Source: Flavobacterium johnsoniae (GTDB lineage: Bacteria; Bacteroidota; Bacteroidia; Flavobacteriales; Flavobacteriaceae). From it: a stretch of 64,000 nucleotides of DNA. Each line of letters opens with the position of its first letter. Positions within the stretch are counted from its first letter, which is position 1. The DNA lies in NCBI RefSeq assembly GCF_030388325.1, contig NZ_CP103794.1, positions 1,736,001 to 1,800,000 on the forward strand, read 5' to 3'. Both the position numbers and the translations under genes were made by a program. The notes under the pieces were generated by a model, which was not told the DNA's origin, did no database searches, and saw only the letters and a list, made by a program, of their open reading frames with translations. Positions 1 to 7,625 of the stretch are shown in pieces.

Positions 1-82
1 TTAATGTGTAGGTAATTAAAGCGATTGCAAATGCAAACCAACCAATAATTGTATTCCATTTATTGAAATTGAATTGTGCCAT
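1..82 (-). CDS. DUF2723 membrane protein, 5' end only
   Basis: Only the first 27 codons are in the window; the gene runs off the left edge. The ATG lies at 82-80 on the minus strand. The encoded start, MAQFNFNKWN followed by the hydrophobic stretch IIGWFAFAIALITYTL, resembles the N terminus of Bacteroidetes DUF2723 proteins. These are large multi-pass membrane proteins with a glycosyltransferase-like (PMT-related) fold and an unsettled role. The recognition rests on one N-terminal membrane helix, so the family name is an inference. The next features are divergent tRNA genes, and I see no clear TAnnTTTG element for this gene in the 245-bp gap. Confidence 0.6.
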   Translation of the reverse strand, partial: MAQFNFNKWNTIIGWFAFAIALITYTL

Positions 83-276
83 ATTTAGGTGTTAAAAATT
101 TGAAAGTTTTCTATCCTACAAAGAAAATGTTTTTTTATGTAAAGAATAGAGCATTAACAAAAAATTCTATAAAAGTATCTAGCGATAGTAATTTATTGTG
201 TATGAAGTGTTTTGCATGTTGAAGAAAATTTGAAAGTAAAAAAAAGCTAAAAAAAATATTTTTTTTAGCTAAAAAG

Positions 277-307
277 TTTGCGAAAACTAAATAAAGCCTT
301 AAATTTG
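277..307 (+). promoter_or_regulatory. Promoter of first tRNA-Gln
   Basis: TTTG at 277-280, then exactly 19 nt, then TAAATTTG at 300-307. This matches the Bacteroidetes sigma-ABfr consensus (-33 TTTG, -7 TAnnTTTG). The tRNA begins 21 nt after the -7 element. The same arrangement recurs upstream of the second copy. Confidence 0.8.
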
Positions 308-327
308 CACTCGCTTTACAGTACTGC

Positions 328-398
328 TGGTCTATGGTGTAATGGTAACACTACGGTTTTTGGTGCCGTCTTTCTAGGTTCGAGTCCTAGTAGACCAA
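328..398 (+). tRNA. tRNA-Gln (anticodon TTG)
   Basis: A full cloverleaf can be drawn: acceptor arm TGGTCTA paired with TAGACCA, anticodon stem ACGGT/GCCGT around the 7-nt loop TTTTGGT (anticodon TTG, reads CAA/CAG), and T arm CTAGG-TTCGAGT-CCTAG. The discriminator base is A. CCA is not encoded, because ACAGAA follows, so the 3' end must be added by the CCA enzyme. The gene is identical to the copy 180 bp downstream. Confidence 0.95.
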
Positions 399-404
399 CA
401 GAAA

Positions 405-433
405 AGTCTCTCAGAAATGAGAGACTTTTTTTT
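405..433 (+). terminator. Terminator of first tRNA-Gln
   Basis: Stem AGTCTCTCA / TGAGAGACT with a GAAA loop followed by eight T residues, 7 nt after the tRNA. A classic Rho-independent terminator with a GNRA loop. Confidence 0.9.
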
Positions 434-456
434 ATGCAAAAAAAGTTGTTTTAAAA

Positions 457-487
457 TTTGCATAAACTAAATAAAGTTTTAATTTTG
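457..487 (+). promoter_or_regulatory. Promoter of second tRNA-Gln
   Basis: TTTG at 457-460, a 19-nt spacer, and TAATTTTG at 480-487. The geometry equals that of the first tRNA-Gln promoter, so the second gene is an independent transcription unit downstream of the first terminator. Confidence 0.8.
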
Positions 488-507
488 CACCCGCTTAACC
501 GCACTGC

Positions 508-578
508 TGGTCTATGGTGTAATGGTAACACTACGGTTTTTGGTGCCGTCTTTCTAGGTTCGAGTCCTAGTAGACCAA
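508..578 (+). tRNA. tRNA-Gln (anticodon TTG), second copy
   Basis: The 71-nt tRNA is base-for-base the same as the one starting at 328, with anticodon TTG in loop TTTTGGT, T loop TTCGAGT, and no encoded CCA. It lies exactly 180 bp downstream, with its own promoter and terminator, which points to a tandem duplication of a whole transcription unit. Confidence 0.95.
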
Positions 579-582
579 CATA

Positions 583-614
583 AAAAGCCTCTCAGAAATG
601 AGAGGCTTTTTTTT
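583..614 (+). terminator. Terminator of second tRNA-Gln
   Basis: Stem AGCCTCTCA / TGAGAGGCT with a GAAA loop and a run of T. Compared with the first copy, one stem pair changed from T-A to C-G on both arms, so pairing is preserved. Confidence 0.9.
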
Positions 615-641
615 ATGTGCTAAATTTGGTTTTTTATTCCT

Positions 642-1466
642 TTATATTTTTAAAGTGATCACTGGTCTAACGGCATGATTAACTAGTCCTTCACTAATAC
701 TTCCGTTAAAGAAATGCGCAAAACCAGTTCTGCCGTGTGTACACATTCCGATGATGTCGGCATTTATTTTATTTGAGAAATTTATAATTCCTTTTTCGAT
801 ATTAGTGTCATTATAAATTTGAGTTGTATAATTGCTGATGTCAAAATGAGAAGCGAAATCATTCATTGCTTTTTCTGCAATATGAGTAGGTTTAAAGCTG
901 TTTGGAGTGCAAATGTTTACTAAGTGTAGTTTTGAGTCAAATAATTGAGTAAAATTTAAAAGTTTTTTAAACGGTTTTTTTGCTTCTTCAGAAAAATCAG
1001 ATGCAAATACAATATTAGCGGCGTCGAAATTTGAAATGTTTTTCTTTATGATTAAAACAGGAATTTCAGAATTGCGGACAACTTTTTCGGTGTTAGAGCC
1101 AATAAGTAATTCTTCGATGCCAGACGATCCGTGAGATCCCATTATGATTAGGTCAACTTCGTAATCTTTGCTTATTTGTGTTATACCGTGTATTGGTTTG
1201 TCCATTTTTACAACTTCTGTTATCGATATTCCGTCAAGATAAGATCTTGAAGAAACTTCGTCAAGCATCTCGTTTGCTTTCTTCATAAAAAGCATGCTTT
1301 CAGGAATGCTGATTCCGCCCATAATAGCATCGTTTGATTGATGCGGTAATTCAAGCATGTGTAGGATGATGATCTCAGAATTATTTTTTTTTGCGATTTG
1401 GGCGGCAACTTTTAAAGCATCTTCTGCGTGTTCTGAGAAGTCGGTAGGTACTAAAATTCGTTTCAT
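642..1466 (-). CDS. Tandem universal stress protein (UspA family)
   Basis: A 274-aa cytoplasmic protein made of two Usp domains, roughly residues 1-141 and 149-274. Each starts with a beta strand and an aspartate-containing P-loop-like segment (ILVPTDFS; NIVFASDFS). Domain 1 has the complete nucleotide-binding motif G110-2x-G113-9x-G123-S124. In domain 2 the first glycine position is Cys242, followed by G245 and G255-S256, so ATP binding there may be altered. Family role: ATP- or AMP-binding stress proteins; the target is unknown. The gene is monocistronic and divergent from rimP. A weak promoter-like TACCTTTA sits on the minus strand at 1522-1515. Confidence 0.9.
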   Translation of the reverse strand: MKRILVPTDFSEHAEDALKVAAQIAKKNNSEIIILHMLELPHQSNDAIMGGISIPESMLFMKKANEMLDEVSSRSYLDGISITEVVKMDKPIHGITQISKDYEVDLIIMGSHGSSGIEELLIGSNTEKVVRNSEIPVLIIKKNISNFDAANIVFASDFSEEAKKPFKKLLNFTQLFDSKLHLVNICTPNSFKPTHIAEKAMNDFASHFDISNYTTQIYNDTNIEKGIINFSNKINADIIGMCTHGRTGFAHFFNGSISEGLVNHAVRPVITLKI

Positions 1467-1549
1467 AATTTTAAAGTTAAATAATATGAATAATTCTCTG
1501 TTTTAATGCTCTTATAAAGGTAAGAAATATTTTTAGAGCAATCTATTTA

Positions 1550-1578
1550 TTTGATTTATAAAAAAAACACTATATTTG
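1550..1578 (+). promoter_or_regulatory. Promoter of the rimP-nusA-infB operon
   Basis: TTTG at 1550-1553, a 17-nt spacer and TATATTTG at 1571-1578. Transcription should start near 1584, about 55 nt before rimP, which leaves a leader containing the hairpin at 1607-1632. Confidence 0.75.
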
Positions 1579-1606
1579 CACAGTTATTTATTAAAATCTA
1601 AATAAT

Positions 1607-1632
1607 GAGGGGACTAAGTGTCCCCTCTTTTT
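1607..1632 (+). terminator. Terminator-like hairpin in the rimP leader (possible attenuator)
   Basis: A perfect 8-bp inverted repeat, GAGGGGAC / GTCCCCTC with loop TAAGT, followed directly by TTTTTATA. It lies between the operon promoter and the rimP ATG at 1641, so it would stop transcription before the first gene. This suggests attenuation or antitermination, plausibly autoregulation by NusA; that link is inference. Confidence 0.65.
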
Positions 1633-1640
1633 ATAAAATT

Positions 1641-2105
1641 ATGACATTCAAAGAAAAAGTAAACGGATTAATTACAGAAGCTCTTCTGGAAAAGCCATCA
1701 ATCTTTTTGATTGATCTTGCTGTTTCGGATTCTTTTAAAATTAGCGTTGGTTTAGACGGAGATAATGGAGTGGCACTGCAGGATTGTATTGATATTAGTC
1801 GTGCAATCGAGAATAATCTAGATCGTGAAGAACAGGATTTTTCGCTTGAAGTAGCGTCAGTTGGAGTAGGATCGCCTTTGAAATTGATAAGACAATACAA
1901 GAAAAATATTGGTAGAACGCTGATTGTTACTACAAATACTGAAAAAATTGAAGCAGAATTGATAGAAGCTAACGATGTTTTTATAATTTTGTCTTGGAAA
2001 GCAAGGGAGCCGAAAAAAGTAGGAAAAGGAAAAGAAACAGTTCAAAAAGAGCAACAAATACCTTATACAGAAATTAAAGAGGCAGTTGTTACAGTAACAT
2101 TTTAA
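1641..2105 (+). CDS. rimP: Ribosome maturation factor RimP
   Basis: A 154-aa cytoplasmic protein needed for maturation of the 30S ribosomal subunit. It starts [11 protein letters not shown] and carries the family core: [13 protein letters not shown] in the N-terminal domain, then [11 protein letters not shown], the position of the EVSSPG-like motif at the domain junction, then a C-terminal beta-barrel. An upstream in-frame ATG at 1605 exists, but it lies inside the leader hairpin and would add 12 unrelated residues, so 1641 is preferred. It is first in the rimP-nusA-infB operon, 19 nt before nusA, a gene order shared by most bacteria. Confidence 0.93.
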   Translation: MTFKEKVNGLITEALLEKPSIFLIDLAVSDSFKISVGLDGDNGVALQDCIDISRAIENNLDREEQDFSLEVASVGVGSPLKLIRQYKKNIGRTLIVTTNTEKIEAELIEANDVFIILSWKAREPKKVGKGKETVQKEQQIPYTEIKEAVVTVTF

Positions 2106-2124
2106 TTTTAATTAAAGAATTCGC

Positions 2125-3378
2125 ATGGAAAATTTAGCATTAATCGATTCATTCTCAGAGTTTAAAGATAATAAACTTATTGATCGTGTAACGCTTATGG
2201 CAATTTTAGAGGATGTGTTTAGAAATGCATTGAAGAAAAAATACGGATCTGATGATAACTTCGATATTATTATAAATCCTGATAAAGGAGATATGGAGAT
2301 ATGGAGAAGAAGAGTAATCGTTGCTGATGAAGATCTGGATTTTGAAAACGAAGAAATTACCTTGACCGAAGCAAGAATGATTGAGGCGGATTTTGAAATT
2401 GGCGAAGAAGTTTCTGAAGAAGTTAAATTGATTGATTTAGGAAGAAGAGCTATTTTAGCGCTTCGTCAAAACTTAATATCTAAAATTCACGAACACGATA
2501 ATACTAATCTTTACAAACAGTTTAAAGATATTATCGGTGATATCTATACTGCAGAAGTACACCACGTGCGTCCAAGAGTTGTTATTTTGGTGGATGATGA
2601 AGGAAATGAAATTGTTCTTCCAAAAGAAAAACAAATTCCATCTGATTTCTTCCGTAAAGGAGATAATGTTCGTGGAATCATTGAAAGTGTCGAATTAAAA
2701 GGAAATAAACCTCAAATTATTATGTCTAGAACTTCAGAAAAGTTCTTAGAAAAATTATTTGAGCAAGAAATTCCAGAAGTTTTCGACGGACTGATTACAG
2801 TTAAAAATGTAGTTCGTATTCCTGGAGAAAAAGCAAAAGTAGCTGTTGATTCTTATGATGATAGAATTGATCCAGTTGGAGCTTGTGTGGGAATGAAAGG
2901 TTCTCGTATTCATGGAATTGTTCGCGAGTTAGGAAATGAAAATATTGACGTTATAAACTATACAAACAATATTCAATTGTTTATTACAAGAGCATTAAGC
3001 CCTGCAAAAGTTTCTTCTATTAAAATTGATGAAGAAAATAAAAGAGCTGAAGTTTTCTTGAAATTAGAAGAGGTTTCTAAAGCAATCGGTAGAGGAGGTC
3101 ACAATATTAAATTAGCAGGTCAATTGACAGGTTATGAATTGGATGTAATCCGTGAAGGTGATGTTGCTGGTACAGTTGCAGATGAAGATGATGTTGAATT
3201 AACAGAGTTTTCAGATGAAATCGAAGAATGGGTAATTGAAGAGTTTGCTAAAATAGGTTTGGATACTGCAAAAAGTATCTTGAAGCATGACGTAGAAGAT
3301 TTAGTAAGAAGAACAGATTTAGAAGAGGAAACTATTCTAGATGTTATGAAGATACTAAAAGAAGAGTTTGATAGTTAA
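2125..3378 (+). CDS. nusA: Transcription termination/antitermination factor NusA
   Basis: A 417-aa RNA polymerase-binding elongation factor that modulates pausing, termination and antitermination. Domains in order: N-terminal polymerase-binding domain (about 1-130), S1 RNA-binding domain (about 135-200, ending IIMSRTSEKFL), KH1 (about 230-300, with DPVGACVGMKGSRI), KH2 (about 305-375, with AIGRGGHNIKLA), and a short acidic tail. It is shorter than E. coli NusA (495 aa) because the C-terminal acidic repeats are largely missing, as is usual in Bacteroidetes. It is the middle gene of the operon and a candidate regulator of the hairpin at 1607-1632. Confidence 0.96.
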   Translation: MENLALIDSFSEFKDNKLIDRVTLMAILEDVFRNALKKKYGSDDNFDIIINPDKGDMEIWRRRVIVADEDLDFENEEITLTEARMIEADFEIGEEVSEEVKLIDLGRRAILALRQNLISKIHEHDNTNLYKQFKDIIGDIYTAEVHHVRPRVVILVDDEGNEIVLPKEKQIPSDFFRKGDNVRGIIESVELKGNKPQIIMSRTSEKFLEKLFEQEIPEVFDGLITVKNVVRIPGEKAKVAVDSYDDRIDPVGACVGMKGSRIHGIVRELGNENIDVINYTNNIQLFITRALSPAKVSSIKIDEENKRAEVFLKLEEVSKAIGRGGHNIKLAGQLTGYELDVIREGDVAGTVADEDDVELTEFSDEIEEWVIEEFAKIGLDTAKSILKHDVEDLVRRTDLEEETILDVMKILKEEFDS

Positions 3379-3437
3379 GCAATAGCTGAACATCTGCTCT
3401 AACAACACAACGAAAAAGGTAATAATAAAAAGGTTAT

Positions 3438-6314
3438 ATGTCTGAAGAGAGAGTAATAAGAATAAACAAGGTTTTAAGGGAATTAAATATTTCGTTAGAA
3501 AGAGCTGTAGATTATCTAAAAGATAAAGGAATTGCTATTGATGCAAATCCAAATGCAAAAATTTCTGATAGTGAATTTAATATCCTTCAAAGCCAATTTG
3601 CGGGCGATAAGGGGAATAAAGAGGCTTCTAAAGAGGTTGGAGAAGAGAAAAGAAAAGAAAAAGAAGCATTACGTGTAGAACGTGAGAAAGAGATTGAAGA
3701 CAAACGCAGACAAGAAGAAGAGCGTCAAAAACAGCAAGAAATAATCAAAGCGAGAGCGGTTGTTTCGGGACCTGTGCAAGTTGGAAAAATTGACTTAAAT
3801 CCAAAAAAACCTGCGATTACTCCTTCTGAAGAAACAGTTAAGGCTGAAGAACCAAAAGCTGTTGTTGCACCTGTGCAGCCAGAGAAACCTGTTCAAAATG
3901 AAACGGTGAAGTCGGAACCGGTGGTAACTCCAGTTCCAGAAGCCAAAAAAGAAGAACCTGTTATTACTGAGAAAAAAGAAGCTAAAGTTGAATCTTCTAA
4001 AGTAGCACAAGAACCGATTGTGTCTACTGATCCAACAACTTCGGAAGAAACGATTACAACGCAATATCAAAAACTTTCTGGAACTACTCTTACTGGACAG
4101 ACAATTGATTTGTCTCAATTTAATAAGCCTAAGAAAAAGAAAGAAGATCCTAAAGCGGCTCAAAACAATAAGCCTGGAACTCCTGGAGTAGGCGGTAATA
4201 ACGCAAATAAAAATAAGCGTAAAAGAATAGCTCCAAAACCAGGTACGCCTGGAGCGCCAAAACCTGTTGGGGGTAATAACGCGCCGGGAACGCCAAATCC
4301 AAATAAAATTACGCCAAATAATAATGGTGGAGGCTTTAATGCAAACAGAAGCCAGAGACCAGGTTTTGTAAAAGGAAACCGTCCTGCAATTGTTGCTAAA
4401 GTTGAGCCGACAGAAGAAGAAGTAAAAAACCAAATTAGAGAAACTCTTGAGAAACTTCAAGGGAAAGGAGGTAAATCTAAAGCGGCTAAATATAGAAGAG
4501 ATAAAAGAGAAACACACCGTCAGAAATCTGATGATGAGCAAAGAGCTCTTGATGAAGGAAGTAAAACTATTAAAGTTACAGAATTCGTTACAGTTGGTGA
4601 AATTGCTATTATGATGGATGTGCCGATTACTAAAGTAATTGGAACTTGTATGTCTCTTGGAATCATGGTTACCATGAACCAACGTTTAGATGCTGAAACG
4701 TTAACGATTGTGGCAGATGAGTTTGGTTATGAAGTTGAATTTATCACAGTTGATATCGAAGAAGCTATTGAAGTAGTTGAAGATAGAGAAGAAGATTTAG
4801 TAACTAGAGCGCCGATTGTTACTGTAATGGGTCACGTCGATCACGGTAAAACATCTTTACTGGATTATATTCGTAAAGAAAATGTTATCGCTGGTGAGTC
4901 TGGAGGTATTACACAGCACATTGGAGCTTATGGTGTAACTTTAGATAATGGTCAAAAAATTGCATTCTTAGATACACCAGGTCACGAGGCGTTTACCGCG
5001 ATGCGTGCACGTGGAGCTCAAGTTACGGATATTGCTATTATTGTTGTTGCGGCGGATGATGATATCATGCCACAAACGAAAGAAGCAATTTCTCACGCAC
5101 AAGCTGCGGGAGTGCCAATTATATTTGCAATCAATAAAATTGATAAACCAAACGCAAATGTTGATAAAATTAAAGAGCGTTTGGCTGGTATGAATTTACT
5201 TGTTGAGGATTGGGGTGGAAAAATTCAATCGCATGATATTTCTGCAAAAGTCGGAACAGGAGTAAAAGAATTGTTAGAGAAAGTTTTATTGGAAGCTGAA
5301 ATCTTAGATTTAAAAGCAAATCCAAATAAAGCGGCTCAAGGAACAGTTGTTGAAGCTTTCCTTGATAAAGGAAAAGGATATGTTTCTACAATTTTAGTTC
5401 AACAAGGGACATTGAAAATTGGTGATTACATGTTGGCTGGAAAACACCATGGAAAAGTTAAAGCAATGCATGATGAAAGAGGACATACAGTTTTATCTGC
5501 AGGTCCTTCAACTCCAGTATCGGTTTTAGGTTTAGATGGGGCTGCAACAGCTGGTGATAAATTCAATGTTTTTGAAGATGAAAAAGAGGCTAAACAAATT
5601 GCTTCTAAGCGTTCTCAATTAATGCGTGAACAATCAGTTCGTACACAAAGACATATTACTCTTGATGAGATTGGTCGTCGTATTGCTCTTGGACAGTTTA
5701 AAGAATTGAACGTAATTCTTAAAGGAGACGTTGATGGATCTGTTGAAGCATTATCAGATTCGTTCTCTAAACTTTCTACTGAAGAAGTTCAAATTAATAT
5801 CATCCATAAAGGAGTTGGTGCAATTACAGAAACCGATGTTAACTTGGCTTCTGCATCAGATGCAATCATTATCGGATTTAACGTTCGTCCTGCAGGAAAT
5901 GCTAGACAACTTGCTGATAAAGAAGAAATCGATATTCGTTACTATTCTATTATCTATGCAGCTATCGATGATTTGAAAGATGCAATGGAAGGAATGTTAG
6001 CGCCAGAAATGAAAGAAGAAGTTTTAGGTAATGCAGAAATTCGTGAGATTTTCAAAATTTCTAAAGTGGGTTCAATTGCTGGATGTATGGTTACAGATGG
6101 TAAAATCTTAAGAACTTCTAAGATCAGAGTTATTAGAGACGGAGTGGTAGTTCATACAGGTGAACTTGTGGCTTTAAAACGTTTCAAAGACGATGTTAAA
6201 GAGGTAACGAAAGGTTACGATTGCGGTATTCAAATTAAAGGATTTAATGATATTGAAATTAATGATGTTATTGAAGCATACCACGAAGTAGCAATTAAAA
6301 AGAAATTGAAATAA
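3438..6314 (+). CDS. infB: Translation initiation factor IF-2
   Basis: A 958-aa GTPase that brings initiator tRNA to the ribosome. Residues 1-55 form an IF2_N module. About 60-340 is a low-complexity linker: charged Lys/Glu first, then Pro/Gly/Asn-rich with repeated PGTPG and GGNN. A second IF2_N module lies near 385-435. The G domain begins near 460 with G1 GHVDHGKT, G2 [11 protein letters not shown]3 DTPGHEAF (about 512), G4 NKID (about 566) and G5 SAK. Domains II, III and IV (fMet-tRNA binding) follow. It is the last gene of the operon and is followed by a strong terminator. Confidence 0.97.
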   Translation: MSEERVIRINKVLRELNISLERAVDYLKDKGIAIDANPNAKISDSEFNILQSQFAGDKGNKEASKEVGEEKRKEKEALRVEREKEIEDKRRQEEERQKQQEIIKARAVVSGPVQVGKIDLNPKKPAITPSEETVKAEEPKAVVAPVQPEKPVQNETVKSEPVVTPVPEAKKEEPVITEKKEAKVESSKVAQEPIVSTDPTTSEETITTQYQKLSGTTLTGQTIDLSQFNKPKKKKEDPKAAQNNKPGTPGVGGNNANKNKRKRIAPKPGTPGAPKPVGGNNAPGTPNPNKITPNNNGGGFNANRSQRPGFVKGNRPAIVAKVEPTEEEVKNQIRETLEKLQGKGGKSKAAKYRRDKRETHRQKSDDEQRALDEGSKTIKVTEFVTVGEIAIMMDVPITKVIGTCMSLGIMVTMNQRLDAETLTIVADEFGYEVEFITVDIEEAIEVVEDREEDLVTRAPIVTVMGHVDHGKTSLLDYIRKENVIAGESGGITQHIGAYGVTLDNGQKIAFLDTPGHEAFTAMRARGAQVTDIAIIVVAADDDIMPQTKEAISHAQAAGVPIIFAINKIDKPNANVDKIKERLAGMNLLVEDWGGKIQSHDISAKVGTGVKELLEKVLLEAEILDLKANPNKAAQGTVVEAFLDKGKGYVSTILVQQGTLKIGDYMLAGKHHGKVKAMHDERGHTVLSAGPSTPVSVLGLDGAATAGDKFNVFEDEKEAKQIASKRSQLMREQSVRTQRHITLDEIGRRIALGQFKELNVILKGDVDGSVEALSDSFSKLSTEEVQINIIHKGVGAITETDVNLASASDAIIIGFNVRPAGNARQLADKEEIDIRYYSIIYAAIDDLKDAMEGMLAPEMKEEVLGNAEIREIFKISKVGSIAGCMVTDGKILRTSKIRVIRDGVVVHTGELVALKRFKDDVKEVTKGYDCGIQIKGFNDIEINDVIEAYHEVAIKKKLK

Positions 6315-6330
6315 TATTCAATAAGCATAT

Positions 6331-6368
6331 AAAAAGAGTCTCAGTGAAAATTGAGACTCTTTTTTTTG
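6331..6368 (+). terminator. Terminator of the rimP-nusA-infB operon
   Basis: Stem AAAGAGTCTCA / TGAGACTCTTT around a short A-rich loop, ending in a T tract, 17 nt after the infB stop codon. Confidence 0.9.
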
Positions 6369-6410
6369 TTAAAGAATTTGTTTTGAGTGATTACTTTGGA
6401 CTTTTAATTC

Positions 6411-6418
6411 TATTTTTG
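6411..6418 (+). promoter_or_regulatory. Probable promoter -7 element of the DUF4920 gene
   Basis: TATTTTTG at 6411-6418, 22 nt before the ATG. Candidate -33 TTTG sequences upstream (6382-6385, 6395-6398) are not ideally spaced, so this is a moderate call. Confidence 0.5.
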
Positions 6419-6439
6419 ATATAACTAAATTAATATAAG

Positions 6440-6949
6440 ATGAAATTAGGAATATATTCAGTTGTTTTGCTTTTAAGTTTTTCTTCTTTTTGTTTTGGTC
6501 AAGAAGATGTAGAAAAACCTGCTCCGCCTAAAGGAGATGCTTTGGTGGGAGATTACTATGGGACGGATGTTTCGGCATCTTCGGTAGGTAATGCTATTTC
6601 GGTTAGTGAGCTAGATGATAAGTTGAAAAAAGATGATAAGATTGAAAATGTCATTGTAAAAGGAGAGGTGACAGGTGTGTGTCCAAAAAGAGGCTGTTGG
6701 GTAAGTATTAAGACGGAAGATGGTTCTTCTTTCTTTGTTAAGATGAAAGATTATGCTTTTTTTGTGCCTACTGCTGCGAAAGGAAAAAATGTTGTTTTAG
6801 AGGGTGTAGCGGAGAAAAAAGTTACTTCTGTCGAGGAATTAAAGCATTATGCAAAAGATGCTAAAAAAACAAAAGCAGAAATTGATGCGATCAAAGCGTC
6901 AAAGGAGGAAATACGATTTATGGCAAGTGGTATAAAAGTTGTGAATTGA
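6440..6949 (+). CDS. DUF4920 domain exported protein
   Basis: A 169-aa protein with a signal peptide (residues 1-20, ending SFCFGQ). The mature part contains a compact beta-rich domain with the signature VTGVCPKRGCWVSIKTEDG, two cysteines four residues apart, which is characteristic of DUF4920 proteins of Bacteroidetes. The fold is probably OB-like and the function is unknown. The cysteine pair could bind a metal or be redox-active; that is inference. It stands alone between terminators and is convergent with the SPOR-domain gene on the other strand. Confidence 0.8.
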   Translation: MKLGIYSVVLLLSFSSFCFGQEDVEKPAPPKGDALVGDYYGTDVSASSVGNAISVSELDDKLKKDDKIENVIVKGEVTGVCPKRGCWVSIKTEDGSSFFVKMKDYAFFVPTAAKGKNVVLEGVAEKKVTSVEELKHYAKDAKKTKAEIDAIKASKEEIRFMASGIKVVN

Positions 6950-6972
6950 TCACTTTTGGCTATGTTTAAAAT

Positions 6973-7003
6973 AAAAAAAGCGGGATAATTTCCCGCTTTT
7001 TTT
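6973..7003. terminator. Bidirectional terminator
   Basis: AAAAAGCGGGA / TCCCGCTTTTT stem with A-runs on one side and T-runs on the other. It can serve both the DUF4920 gene (plus) and the SPOR gene (minus), which converge on it. Confidence 0.88.
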
Positions 7004-7016
7004 ATTTTAGAATATT

Positions 7017-7406
7017 TTATCTTCCTGGTTTAAGTAGGAAAACAGTTTTGTATCTTTTTTTAATTTCGGCTAAATTTCTTTCTGCTTCAATTCGAGTTTT
7101 GAAATTACCTACAATTACCTTGTAGTTTGGTGTGTTAAAAATTATTGTCCCATCGATATTAGAATTTTCTCGTTTAAAATCTGAAAGTGTTTTCTTGGCT
7201 TCGTCGCTTTTGCCGCTAAAGATTTGAATTCTGTAAGTATCGTTTGTATTTATTGACGTGTTAATTTTACGCTTCTCATTTAACAATTGCTCAAATTTGG
7301 TGTCTTGGTTCAATGTTAAATTTTGGTCTTGTGCGTTAATATTGTGTGAGAAAGCAATCGTTGTAATTGCTAATAACATTTTTTTTGAAGGACTTAAAAT
7401 TCTCAT
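7017..7406 (-). CDS. SPOR domain-containing exported protein
   Basis: A 129-aa protein with an N-terminal signal peptide (MRILSPSKKMLLAITTIAFS, cleaved near NAQ) and a C-terminal SPOR domain (about residues 55-127: YRIQIFSG, NYKVIVGNF, RIEAERNLAEIKKRY). SPOR domains bind denuded peptidoglycan glycan strands, often at division sites. An in-frame ATG seven codons upstream (7427) is rejected because it overlaps the -7 promoter element at 7425-7432 and would lie upstream of the transcript start. The partner and exact role are unknown. Confidence 0.88.
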   Translation of the reverse strand: MRILSPSKKMLLAITTIAFSHNINAQDQNLTLNQDTKFEQLLNEKRKINTSINTNDTYRIQIFSGKSDEAKKTLSDFKRENSNIDGTIIFNTPNYKVIVGNFKTRIEAERNLAEIKKRYKTVFLLKPGR

Positions 7407-7424
7407 AATGTGATGGTTTTTATG

Positions 7425-7432
7425 CAAAAATA
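7425..7432 (-). promoter_or_regulatory. Promoter -7 element of the SPOR gene
   Basis: On the minus strand the sequence reads TATTTTTG, a full match to TAnnTTTG, about 18 nt upstream of the chosen ATG. It fixes the start codon at 7406. Confidence 0.65.
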
Positions 7433-7508
7433 CTATTTAAAGTTTGAGTGTAAAATTTTAATATTATTTAGAATTGATATAAATTGATATTTAAGGGTAT
7501 TTTAAGGT

Positions 7509-7538
7509 TTTGAGAATAGTTCATAAGTCGTATTTTTG
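7509..7538 (+). promoter_or_regulatory. Promoter of the act-cox operon
   Basis: TTTG at 7509-7512, an 18-nt spacer and TATTTTTG at 7531-7538. The transcript would start near 7545, giving a leader of about 80 nt before actA. No comparably good element appears inside the next 11 kb of closely spaced genes. Confidence 0.7.
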
Positions 7539-7625
7539 TGCAAGTTTTAAAAGAGGGTGTGTGTTTTTACTGCTTTAGTACAGAAAAAATCATACCAAAA
7601 ATTAGTAGACAATTATTTATACTAT

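Noticed and set aside
3795..4682. Long minus-strand open frame of 295 codons within infB
   Set aside because: It is antisense to the low-complexity IF-2 linker, rich in Phe, Ser, Arg and Asn from reversed Lys/Glu/Pro codons, and has no family signature or promoter.
7557..7625. Upstream extension of actA to a GTG start
   Set aside because: It would place 23 unrelated residues before the signal peptide; the ATG at 7626 fits a secreted cytochrome.
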